Positions 28,801 to 34,451 of a stretch of DNA of 34,451 bases are shown here, piece by piece (within the stretch, counting starts at the first letter, position 1; each line of letters starts with the position of its first letter). A model generated the notes under the pieces. It had not been told where the DNA came from. It ran no database searches and saw nothing but the letters and a program-made list of their open reading frames with translations. The stretch is from an archaeon (lineage in GTDB: Archaea > Nanobdellota > Nanobdellia > SCGC-AAA011-G17 > GW2011-AR17): positions 1 through 34,451 of the forward strand of contig JABHYY010000027.1 in NCBI GenBank assembly GCA_018653605.1, read 5' to 3'. The position numbers were made by a program, and so were the translations under genes.

Positions 28801-29956
28801 ACTGATAAAGCATATTATTAGTAGAACCAAAATAAAGAAACCCTCTTGCAACAACTGGTCCACCATTAATTGTTCCACCAGCAGTATAAGTAGAAATCAA
28901 GTGGCTTACATTAGTAGCATTAAACTGATACATAATATTAGATGCAGCAATAAAAACATAATCAGGAGTTACCAAAGCAGGTGTTGTCATATAAACCCCA
29001 ACACTATAATTTGCAATATGTTGAGAAATGTTAGAAGCATTAAACTGGTAAAGATTTGTACTACTCTCACCAAAGTAGATATAACCATTTCCTAAAACAG
29101 GTCCTCCTTTCCAAAGTAAATTTCCAAAATTATTGCTAGCAATTAATTGAGTTATATCTGAAGCATTTAGTTGAACAGTGTATGAACCAGCCAAATCATT
29201 CCCACAACTTTTATACACATAATCATCATCAACTGCAAATATTCCTTGATTATATGAAGAACAAGAATAATAACCAAAGTCCTGAGCTAAATTTGAAGCA
29301 TTCAACAAATAAATTCTACTAGATGAAGCCCCATAAGCATAACCATTCAAAACAGGAGTTGAATCATAGATCCTACTACCAGAACTATGAGTTGATTGTA
29401 TATGACTTATGTTAGAAGCATTGAATTGACGAATCTTAGGCCAATAATTTCCATCTCCAACATAAACAGAATTATCATAAACAGTTGGTGTTGCTTGATA
29501 AAATGCATCAGTAATAGATTCTGTATCAATTATTTGACTTAAGTTTGAAGCATTTATTTGCCTAAGGTTACTATCAACATGAAAAAATAAGGAGTCTCTA
29601 TAATGTGTCATAGAAGTAGTCATTTCATAAGTACCAGTACTCATAGCTATAATTTGACTAACATTAGAAGCATTTAATTCATAAGCTTCATCATAATTAT
29701 TACTATCAGGAATAATAAAAAGTGATTCTCCAACAATTACAGGACTGTTATCAACATCCTGCCCAAGAGTAATTGTTTTAACAGAGGCATTTGAAATATT
29801 AGCCGGTGCATTTGCAGTTGTATACCTATGAAAACCAGTGTCCCCTCCAAACATCCACCACTCATCAGCAGGAGAATCAGAAGTTGTAGGAAGAGCAGAA
29901 ACACAACTTACAAACAAAGTTACAAGAAGTATAATAAGCAAAAGATTCTTATTCAT
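22892..29956 (-). CDS. Giant surface glycoprotein-like protein (2354 aa): propeller repeats, Cys/Trp Ig-like repeats, LamG-like domain, TM helix, cytoplasmic PRC-barrel
   Basis: Signal peptide MNKNLLLIILLVTLFVSCVSA; many N-x-S/T sequons; TM helix WIYYVLGFIVFIVVGVFVGRKVM; other domains in separate features. Confidence 0.88.
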   Translation of the reverse strand: MNKNLLLIILLVTLFVSCVSALPTTSDSPADEWWMFGGDTGFHRYTTANAPANISNASVKTITLGQDVDNSPVIVGESLFIIPDSNNYDEAYELNASNVSQIIAMSTGTYEMTTSMTHYRDSLFFHVDSNLRQINASNLSQIIDTESITDAFYQATPTVYDNSVYVGDGNYWPKIRQFNASNISHIQSTHSSGSRIYDSTPVLNGYAYGASSSRIYLLNASNLAQDFGYYSCSSYNQGIFAVDDDYVYKSCGNDLAGSYTVQLNASDITQLIASNNFGNLLWKGGPVLGNGYIYFGESSTNLYQFNASNISQHIANYSVGVYMTTPALVTPDYVFIAASNIMYQFNATNVSHLISTYTAGGTINGGPVVARGFLYFGSTNNMLYQLGVENLLAKARVSYPVAEEIYLNVTELNYTLVGNLTWDSCWWSNSTANSSAVSAGTNFAGVTSLDGWNNWTLFCNQTDNTLHNHSITFYVDTDTPAFSSIANQTFNDADGLVYDIDATDNGKIDSFAVNDTTNFKINTAGVLENNTLLTVGFYWLNITVNDSVGHQNSTIITANVTDGTPPIINITYPLNKTNYSYLVSELNYSVTDNVQVNTCWWTNSSGFWNSTTQSAGLNWTGINVLQGWNNWTVYCNDSWQNTGSEDVKFIVDTVKPNVTLNEPIATYTTNYHRVKNVTFNCTGYDNFGVKNISLYITDNTNSSFVANQSTAVSGLSSEVTWTVGLENGNYTWNCLVYDTLENLNWSSNRSIEINPDVTSPAFTNITNQSLNQNVSLGVQISVNDTFPISCFGVNDSDFKINCSGYLENNSLLGVGLYWLNISVNDTANNFNYSSMFVNVSLRPILDLNMITPIGNINASQNKSFVVSVNVSCSNTDCGVVNVSLDPEVDSATSSPYTSGSLANGCKESGDGTVDTCADGSTCTYPFQVRWISIEDLNNSQFEGGDTVNVTFTTSVGCCSPDAVWAYSNDSAGEGNFRQMGRTVDIASGLKNYSKTFVLDDVVGNHTIRAINIYSAASTSLTCGYDESSGSSYSDSDDIVIYVGGDSKSGLVSMNISATPFNTYNQNPYNLTLNNGESQVITWNVNATGVIGNNYTFFIFANTTSDLSIGAITEKWNVTINNLTGIAPPTVTLRYPVHAGEYGSAVTELNYTVVGQNLSVCWYSIDGGATNSSYVDYGINFTGLSSVVGSNTWTVYCNLTNNTIGSGSAVFSIDVDSPLINFTSPTLASGVTTLDNFAITNVSIVESDLSSLIYNWNGTNYTMFNDSIVVMMNFDNRSALSESDNQVADIGLNTNNGTGSGVVLNTSCVYGNCFLYGGDGDHIDMGSITALQSASSFTVSFWAWDDDYSANACAFAIRDGTDASNLFSFYPYESFGGNGVRIWYDGVSLINEDDATRTGWNHFVFVSRNATDHELYVNGVSEGTSSTSKDLPASIDNVYLGMWYTGSDQYFDGFLDEFVLLDYGLTDEEVSQLYFTNLYKVNSTLWGLYVNQSKDGTSALDDANYSYQVYADDSFGNLNMTEQRSITIQGNTAPTIVMNYPSNNSLFSNVESLLLNATVYDVDTGLNNLTVWFYGGNASGTYSLLNTSYNQTNGTTLSYSWEISDAGAYNWTVIVNDERTNTSTIQFFNLSTLNFTCNVGGPYQQGALVLVQGDVSNASGVLAATGVNASVYDSDGVLNISRNLTTDDDGSYETLIYNLSAGSYTLNASTSYQGSDIPCIDTFSIGGSALFVLDKVATIFNISNSTINYNITLRVTNRGLADATSVNLTDDPRSYDLSTVNANSSVVRSYLANFTREDTLVYQLLSVATVNGTDSYSGTVISANSTELNLTIPDTEAGKQMVIVKNVVYVNETSLNVTYNVSVTLYNSGSEDIANFSYVDTDLNGTAFTLNLSEGVSSMLSNLTLIDKAASNSNHQFALGTATTTDLTVFYSNRPTVRIPGYGGPADATVYALSSVDVSVDFDTVVSVINQNPDIGQDFIIDYWITNDAEDTNYTSGQQTIYVGSNSTTNFTATLTSPSSNGDYRFRIIVTWAGGTAPAYDSFVVEGAVESSGGGSSGGGSGITGGATQKVVCDPPYIRHGIECCLDQNNNTVCDGDEEEEEKIEEVVEEGVKELIEIMDEGEEINLKIIQEDSIETYPLEIIDLQLTSATFVIDSQEVTLSVGQGQNLDLDGDGFFDVFVMLEKVENGQAHVQFEAISGEIKIEESELVYQAPRDPTSKNFSWIYYVLGFIVFIVVGVFVGRKVMQHEGVSLNLRFIKIEFLYGFEMVKEFFRNLLEKMLFKKKKAESSEVLLGNDVYSADGETVGKVVEIVVSKKGFGGLLVDMSGKKVLIKPEQLRSVHPTVISTQLYDLLK
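22895..23100 (-). other. PRC-barrel-like domain (cytoplasmic tail of the 2354-aa protein)
   Basis: SSEVLLGNDVYSADGETVGKVVEIVVSKKGFGGLLVDMSGKKVLIKPEQLRSV. Confidence 0.8.
25540..26020 (-). other. LamG/concanavalin-A-like jelly-roll domain within the 2354-aa CDS
   Basis: GDGDHIDMGSITALQSASSFTVSFWAWDDD...GWNHFVFVSRNATDHELYVNGV...GFLDEFVLLDYGLTDEEVSQLY. Confidence 0.85.
28790..29820 (-). repeat. Propeller-like tandem repeats (PQQ/WD-like) at the N-terminus of the 2354-aa protein
   Basis: Seven phased units carrying (E/Q/L)-(L/I/F)-NA(S/T)(N/D)(V/L/I). Confidence 0.75.
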
Positions 29957-30105
29957 TTTTTAACCTTAACTCCTCTTTTTTTCAAATGTTCAACTAACAA
30001 CTTCTCAATCAATTTTGAAGAATTAACACACTCCTCATTAGCATACTTTTTCCAAACCTTAAGAATATCCTCTTCTATTGTTACACTAAGTACTTTCTTT
30101 ACCAT
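29953..30105 (-). CDS. Ribbon-helix-helix (RHH)-type DNA-binding protein, 50 aa (not in ORF track)
   Basis: MVKKVLSVTIEEDILKVWKKYANEECVNSSKLIEKLLVEHLKKRGVKVKK*; short beta strand then two helices; stop overlaps the giant gene's ATG (ATGA). Confidence 0.75.
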   Translation of the reverse strand: MVKKVLSVTIEEDILKVWKKYANEECVNSSKLIEKLLVEHLKKRGVKVKK

Positions 30106-30128
30106 AATATAAATAATATTTATATTAT
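30104..30128. promoter_or_regulatory. Perfect AT-only palindrome, candidate operator
   Basis: ATAATATAAAT-AAT-ATTTATATTAT: 11-bp arms, 3-nt centre; covers the RHH start codon and the topoisomerase stop codon. Confidence 0.6.
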
Positions 30129-31162
30129 TTAGTATTTAAAGCTTTGCTTTTGATTTTCTCAACCAAATTAGGTTCAATATAATGATTCAAAGTAACAGTA
30201 AAACTATCTTCCCACAACCCACTCTTCTTAGAAAACTTCTTATGCCCTAAACCCTGAGCCACTGACAAGAAAAACAAATTCATTTCATCCTTAGTACATT
30301 TCCTGTGCTCTTTCAAAAACTCCTTAGCTTTAGCAGTAGCATAATAAGACCTAATAATATGAGGATAAAACTCCTTCCCACAATAGTTCCTAAAAGCTAA
30401 CTTAAACATATGATCATTAAGAACATGTCCTCTATCACTAACAAAAACATAATCTTTACATTTTTTCAAACAGGCCTTCAACCTCTTAACATAAGAAGCA
30501 GGAAAAGTTTTTCTAATATTAATAGGAACACCATCTTTACCTATAAAATCAAAAACAACATCATTACCAACAATCTTAATATCCTTCTTCTTTAATGTTG
30601 CCAAACCTTTATGTTTATGTGCTTTGTAATAAATTTCATTCCCAACACGAATATGAGTTTTCAAAAGTGTATACATCGGCAAAGCCATATAATCTTCTTT
30701 GTTCCTTAATGCAGAAGTAACTTTCTTCTTTAATATAGGATAAACCTTTTCAAAAGCTTTAACTTTCTTATACTTTCTATCTTTAGCTTTAGCTTTTTTA
30801 TCCAAAGTGTAAACATAAGAATAAGTTCCACCTTTGTTCTGGTATATAACATCCCAATGCTCATTTGATGTTTGATCATGAACACACAAGTTTTTTGCAA
30901 ATAGAGAATAAGCTTTGTCTAACTTTCTACCATCTGGCAAAATGTTTATTCTAGCACCTTGTTCTTTTCCTTCTGAAAGCTGGCCCTTTAGAAACCTTGA
31001 ATCCTTTTTATCTATCAGAAAATCAAAGTTTTTATGAGCTTTGAAAAGTTTAATAACTTTTTTTGCTTCTGGGAAAGTATTTTTACTCTTTTTCCAAGAC
31101 TTTTTAGTTTTTTCATAAACTTGCAAATTTATTTTAATTCTAAGTGTTCCTGGTTGTAGCAT
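30125..31162 (-). CDS. DNA topoisomerase IB family protein
   Basis: THIRVGNEIYYKAHKHKGLATLKKKDIKI...FIGKDGVP; IIRSYYATAKAKEFL; VAQGLGHKK; LNHYIEP: R-K-R-H-Y active-site set in order. Confidence 0.88.
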   Translation of the reverse strand: MLQPGTLRIKINLQVYEKTKKSWKKSKNTFPEAKKVIKLFKAHKNFDFLIDKKDSRFLKGQLSEGKEQGARINILPDGRKLDKAYSLFAKNLCVHDQTSNEHWDVIYQNKGGTYSYVYTLDKKAKAKDRKYKKVKAFEKVYPILKKKVTSALRNKEDYMALPMYTLLKTHIRVGNEIYYKAHKHKGLATLKKKDIKIVGNDVVFDFIGKDGVPINIRKTFPASYVKRLKACLKKCKDYVFVSDRGHVLNDHMFKLAFRNYCGKEFYPHIIRSYYATAKAKEFLKEHRKCTKDEMNLFFLSVAQGLGHKKFSKKSGLWEDSFTVTLNHYIEPNLVEKIKSKALNTK

Positions 31163-31202
31163 AGTATTTGAATGTTGTAATAATTTAAAAAGTTTAGCTT
31201 AA

Positions 31203-31523
31203 TCACTCATCAAACTCTTTTTCAATATCACAATTTGCTTGTACCCATGCAACATCAACTTGAGATTCATAATAACTTTCACCACCAATAGTCATATAAC
31301 TTCTCTCCTCACTACAATCATCTACACAAGGTTCAGCATTTTCCCACCAATATTCAGGACAAGCTTGAATCAATTCAATACATTCTCCATCAACACAAAT
31401 ATATCCATCTCCACAGTTCTGATCCTCAAGACAAGAAGGCCCTATCTCTCCAAGACCAGGTTGTGTATTTGTACAACCCGATACTACAAGCAATCCAATC
31501 AGTATTAATATTATTCTTTTCAT
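31203..31523 (-). CDS. Small Cys-rich lipoprotein
   Basis: MKRIILILIGLLVVSGC lipobox; CLEDQNCGDGYICVDGEC module. Confidence 0.7.
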   Translation of the reverse strand: MKRIILILIGLLVVSGCTNTQPGLGEIGPSCLEDQNCGDGYICVDGECIELIQACPEYWWENAEPCVDDCSEERSYMTIGGESYYESQVDVAWVQANCDIEKEFDE

Positions 31524-31584
31524 AGAATTAAACAAGTATAACTTCTTAATAAAGGCTTTTATAGGTTTAAAACAGATTGAAGTT

Positions 31585-31607
31585 TAGCCTCACCAGGATT
31601 CAATCCT
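31585..31607 (-). pseudogene. tRNA-Gln 3'-end remnant
   Basis: tagcctcaccaggattcaatcct versus tagccccaccaggattcgaacct of the intact gene at 32599..32621: 20/23 identical by eye. Confidence 0.6.
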
Positions 31608-31629
31608 AATAAAGAAAAAAGAATAAAAA

Positions 31630-32514
31630 TTATTCTTCAGGTAAAAGGTATTCCCTTAATTCAGCAGCACCTTCATAAGAAGGAATATTCCTAGAAACAG
31701 CATTTACAGTTTTATTCAAAGTTGCAACATCATCTCTGCATAATATTGTATCATTTCCTAATCCCTCTAAACTTCTTATTCCTTTTCTACCAATATGTTG
31801 ATGAACATGGTCAACTAATCCCTTCACAAGTTCTGCAGCCCTAGTCGCCCTTTCAATTGAAGGATCATGTATGCCTTCAAAAGTTACATAACTACCAGAA
31901 TGCTCTGTTTCAAAAGGATTATACATCAAAGGATCAGGAACTTCTTCTCCAATAAGCATAGCAAATAATAAATGCTCATATGCAGCTCTCCTATCTCCAC
32001 CATGATATGGAACAAGAGAATCTCTTCTAGGATGAACACCATCAACAATATAACCTCCAGTATGTGTCATAACCACATGAGTAATTTTCTCCACCCCTCT
32101 AGGGTCTTTTAAATCAGACAACTCCAAACCATCTGCAAATGTTTCCCATCCACCCATAGGAGAAGCAGGCCTAAATCCTCCAATACAAGAGACAAGCCTC
32201 CCAGGATTTTCAATAACATCTCCCTTAAAAAACCCTAAAGAACCAGTTAATTTTGCCGGCACTTCAGGCAAAGCTAAAACCCAATAAACAGCAGCAGAGT
32301 CCATCACAGATTTATATCTCATTTTTAAATCTACTGCGCCAAACCCAGTATAATCTGGAAGAAGAGCTTGCATAACCTTATCTATTTTTCCAATATCTCG
32401 CATCCCAGATTCAAATTCAACAGGTAAAGAATCACCTCCAAAATGTATAAGTGTACCATGAGATTTACTCCCATTATCATAAACAATATTTTCAACTTTT
32501 CTATTCGCATCCAT
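31630..32514 (-). CDS. Hypothetical protein (294 aa)
   Basis: Long ORF; only gene between intact tRNA-Gln and its 3'-end remnant. Confidence 0.65.
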   Translation of the reverse strand: MDANRKVENIVYDNGSKSHGTLIHFGGDSLPVEFESGMRDIGKIDKVMQALLPDYTGFGAVDLKMRYKSVMDSAAVYWVLALPEVPAKLTGSLGFFKGDVIENPGRLVSCIGGFRPASPMGGWETFADGLELSDLKDPRGVEKITHVVMTHTGGYIVDGVHPRRDSLVPYHGGDRRAAYEHLLFAMLIGEEVPDPLMYNPFETEHSGSYVTFEGIHDPSIERATRAAELVKGLVDHVHQHIGRKGIRSLEGLGNDTILCRDDVATLNKTVNAVSRNIPSYEGAAELREYLLPEE

Positions 32515-32598
32515 TTTTTAAATCCTCCTATAACAACCTCTTTTAGTAAGGGATTTTAACAATAGTATATAAACTTTATCAAGAAAGATTAAAAAGGA

Positions 32599-32671
32599 TA
32601 GCCCCACCAGGATTCGAACCTGGGCCTTCACCTCCAAAGGGTGAAATCATTGGCCACTAGACTATGGGGCT
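32599..32671 (-). tRNA. tRNA-Gln(UUG)
   Basis: AGCCCCA...TGGGGCT-A73; anticodon arm TCACC-CTTTGGA-GGTGA; T-arm CCAGG-TTCGAAT-CCTGG. Confidence 0.93.
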
Positions 32672-32728
32672 GTAATCCTAAGAAACAAGTTGTCATTTTT
32701 AAATTTACCTATACCAGCAAAAAGAACC

Positions 32729-33481
32729 CTACTTCAATTTACACAAAAAATAGACCTCAGTTCCAAACTTCTTCCTCTCTACAATGTTAGCAAACTCCTT
32801 AAACCACTTCAACCTTCGCTCACTAATAGTCTTCTTTCCACCAAGAGATTTAGTAGCAAAACTCACCAAAGCATAATCACAATCCAACTCAGCAAACATC
32901 TTCTCAGAAAACCCTCTCTCCAAAGCTTCAAACCCCTCCAACACCTTAAACAAAAACACAATATCAGTCTTAACAACCTTGTTAAAACTCAAAACATCAC
33001 CCCACCGAACACCACCAGTCAACCCATACCTATACATATAAGTGTTACAAAAATCAACATCATCCTTATTCACCTCAATACCATAATACCCAACCTGCCC
33101 AAGCCAAGGCATACTAAAAACATTAAACCCACACCCAATATCCAACACAGTACTAAACTCAACATTAGACCTCAACCACTTATACAACTTATCATAATAA
33201 TCTATTCTTTCCTTAGTAGACAAATGACAACCCAAAATATTTCTACAACCTTCTTTATCATCCCACCCAGCCAAACTTTCCAAAAACTTTTCTTTTTTTC
33301 TATATAGAGGGGTCCTGAACGCACCATAAAGATCTCTGAGTTTCGCTCTGACAACTTTCATAAGCTCTTTTTTTTGCTTTGGTAACTCATACTTACCTGA
33401 AAAGCTAACTATCACTCTTGAAACAAAATCATCATCCAAGTTTTTATACTCTTTCTTCCTTTTTACTTCATCTAATAACAT
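32729..33481 (-). CDS. ArmA/Rmt (FmrO)-family-like 16S rRNA methyltransferase
   Basis: SAM motif VLDIGCGFNVFSMPWLG; 'YKNLDDDFVSRVI', 'STKERIDYYDKLYKWL', 'IVFLFKVLEGFE', 'YALVSFATKSLGGKK...LKWFKEF' align by recall with ArmA (YENLDSDIVEKVV, SSTNERVATLNDFY, LDFGCGFNPLAL, VVFLLKMLPVL, FVISFPIKSLSGKEK...LWFESF). Confidence 0.8.
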   Translation of the reverse strand: MLLDEVKRKKEYKNLDDDFVSRVIVSFSGKYELPKQKKELMKVVRAKLRDLYGAFRTPLYRKKEKFLESLAGWDDKEGCRNILGCHLSTKERIDYYDKLYKWLRSNVEFSTVLDIGCGFNVFSMPWLGQVGYYGIEVNKDDVDFCNTYMYRYGLTGGVRWGDVLSFNKVVKTDIVFLFKVLEGFEALERGFSEKMFAELDCDYALVSFATKSLGGKKTISERRLKWFKEFANIVERKKFGTEVYFLCKLK

Positions 33482-33518
33482 GTTTAGGAATAAACTGTGG
33501 TGCTATTTAAATCTTTGT

Positions 33519-34259
33519 TCAGAAAGGTTCATGAGTTACAGTAATATACTCATTTTCAAATTCAAAAGTTTCAAAAGGTCTTTCTTCCCATGCCCCCATC
33601 AAAGCAGTTTCATAATCTCCTTGAGACCCACTAAGATTCCAAAGATTTAAACTATTGAAATCCTCTATTTCACTTGAAGGATTATACTTAGTTAAACCAA
33701 ATCCACAAGCAACATAATTAGTAAGAGACCCACCATTACCAACCAAATCTTTTCTCCAAGCATACAAACCAGCCATTGCATGAAAATCATACCTATTAGG
33801 AGAGCCAAGAATTAACAAAGAAAGATTACCAACCTCTGCTCTAAAAGGAATCTCTCCCCATCCTTCATCTTCAATAGACTCTCCAGTTGGCTCCAAAATA
33901 GAAGGTAAAGGAGGATGATAATGTGCAAAAAACACAGAATCATATTTTATAAGCAAACCTTCAATAAAATCATAATCCGGAAAAACTTGAGTAATCCCTT
34001 CACTAAAACTTTCCTCACCACCAACCTCAAGCCACATCCCTTCTTCAGGAATATAAGCAAAAAACTCTTCATAATAACTAGCATCCCAAATATTTTCTAA
34101 ATCCTCAATACCCTCATCAAAACTTTGAAAAGTAACAATTCTTTCAGTGTTCAAAGTATTACTTTCTAAATTACTTCTCAAATCCCAAATTCTTTCATCT
34201 TCAGGTGGAGTACAACTAGCTAAATATCCTAATCCTAACAAAAGTAATGCTCTTCTCAT
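33519..34259 (-). CDS. Lipoprotein of unknown function (HxHP motif)
   Basis: MRRALLLLGLGYLASC lipobox; VFFAHYHPPLPS and SPNRYD motifs. Confidence 0.6.
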   Translation of the reverse strand: MRRALLLLGLGYLASCTPPEDERIWDLRSNLESNTLNTERIVTFQSFDEGIEDLENIWDASYYEEFFAYIPEEGMWLEVGGEESFSEGITQVFPDYDFIEGLLIKYDSVFFAHYHPPLPSILEPTGESIEDEGWGEIPFRAEVGNLSLLILGSPNRYDFHAMAGLYAWRKDLVGNGGSLTNYVACGFGLTKYNPSSEIEDFNSLNLWNLSGSQGDYETALMGAWEERPFETFEFENEYITVTHEPF

Positions 34260-34294
34260 AAAATTGTGTTTAAAGAACTTTCTTTTAAGCTTTA

Positions 34295-34451
34295 CTAACG
34301 ACCAAACTTAATCTTATTCTCTAACCATCTAAACACATTAGAATGTGGTGAACCTTCCAACAACATTTCCAAAGCCTGCTTAGCTAAAGCAACACTTTCC
34401 AATTCACCAATCAGAGCAACAGTTTTACCATAAACAACAATATGAGTTTCA
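34295..34451 (-). CDS. Partial CDS: C-terminus of a Dim2/Pno1 (Krr1-like) KH-domain protein
   Basis: Minus reading ...THIVVYGKTVALIGELESVALAKQALEMLLEGSPHSNVFRWLENKIKFGR*. Confidence 0.8.
   Translation of the reverse strand, partial: ETHIVVYGKTVALIGELESVALAKQALEMLLEGSPHSNVFRWLENKIKFGR

Noticed and set aside
32690-33307. 205-aa plus-strand ORF
   Set aside because: Antisense to the ArmA/Rmt-like gene; low-complexity composition (L/T/P/I/N) typical of the reverse strand of an AT-rich gene.

Overview
AT-rich archaeal window, most likely a DPANN-type genome (Pacearchaeota/Woesearchaeota-like; an inference from gene content). Housekeeping genes are TFB, eS8, an LSm protein, eL37, HisRS, eS1, uS15 and a partial Dim2/Pno1-like KH protein. 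There are five tRNA genes: Leu-UAG, His-GUG, Val-GAC, Thr-UGU and Gln-UUG. Most of the rest encodes very large secreted or surface proteins. One is a 2312-aa protein ending in an SLT-type lytic transglycosylase domain and a VanY/M15-type peptidase domain. Others are a 741-aa FG-GAP propeller, a 641-aa Cys-rich protein, and a 2354-aa sequon-rich propeller/LamG protein with a TM helix and cytoplasmic PRC-barrel. Main points for follow-up: (1) murein-hydrolase-like domains on a giant archaeal secreted protein; (2) two non-canonical tRNA introns, each 29 nt by hand-folded bulge-helix-bulge, in tRNA-Leu (30/31) and the tRNA-His D-loop; (3) a LAGLIDADG endonuclease ORF whose 3' end is the 5' half of tRNA-Leu and which stops inside its intron; (4) an ArmA/Rmt-like 16S rRNA methyltransferase homologue; (5) a topoisomerase IB gene next to an unlisted RHH regulator whose start codon lies in a perfect 25-bp palindrome; (6) a 14-bp word present three times around HisRS/tRNA-His, one copy at an apparent frameshift; (7) a tRNA-Gln 3'-end remnant about 1 kb from the intact gene. 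All family calls are from motif recognition; no searches were run.
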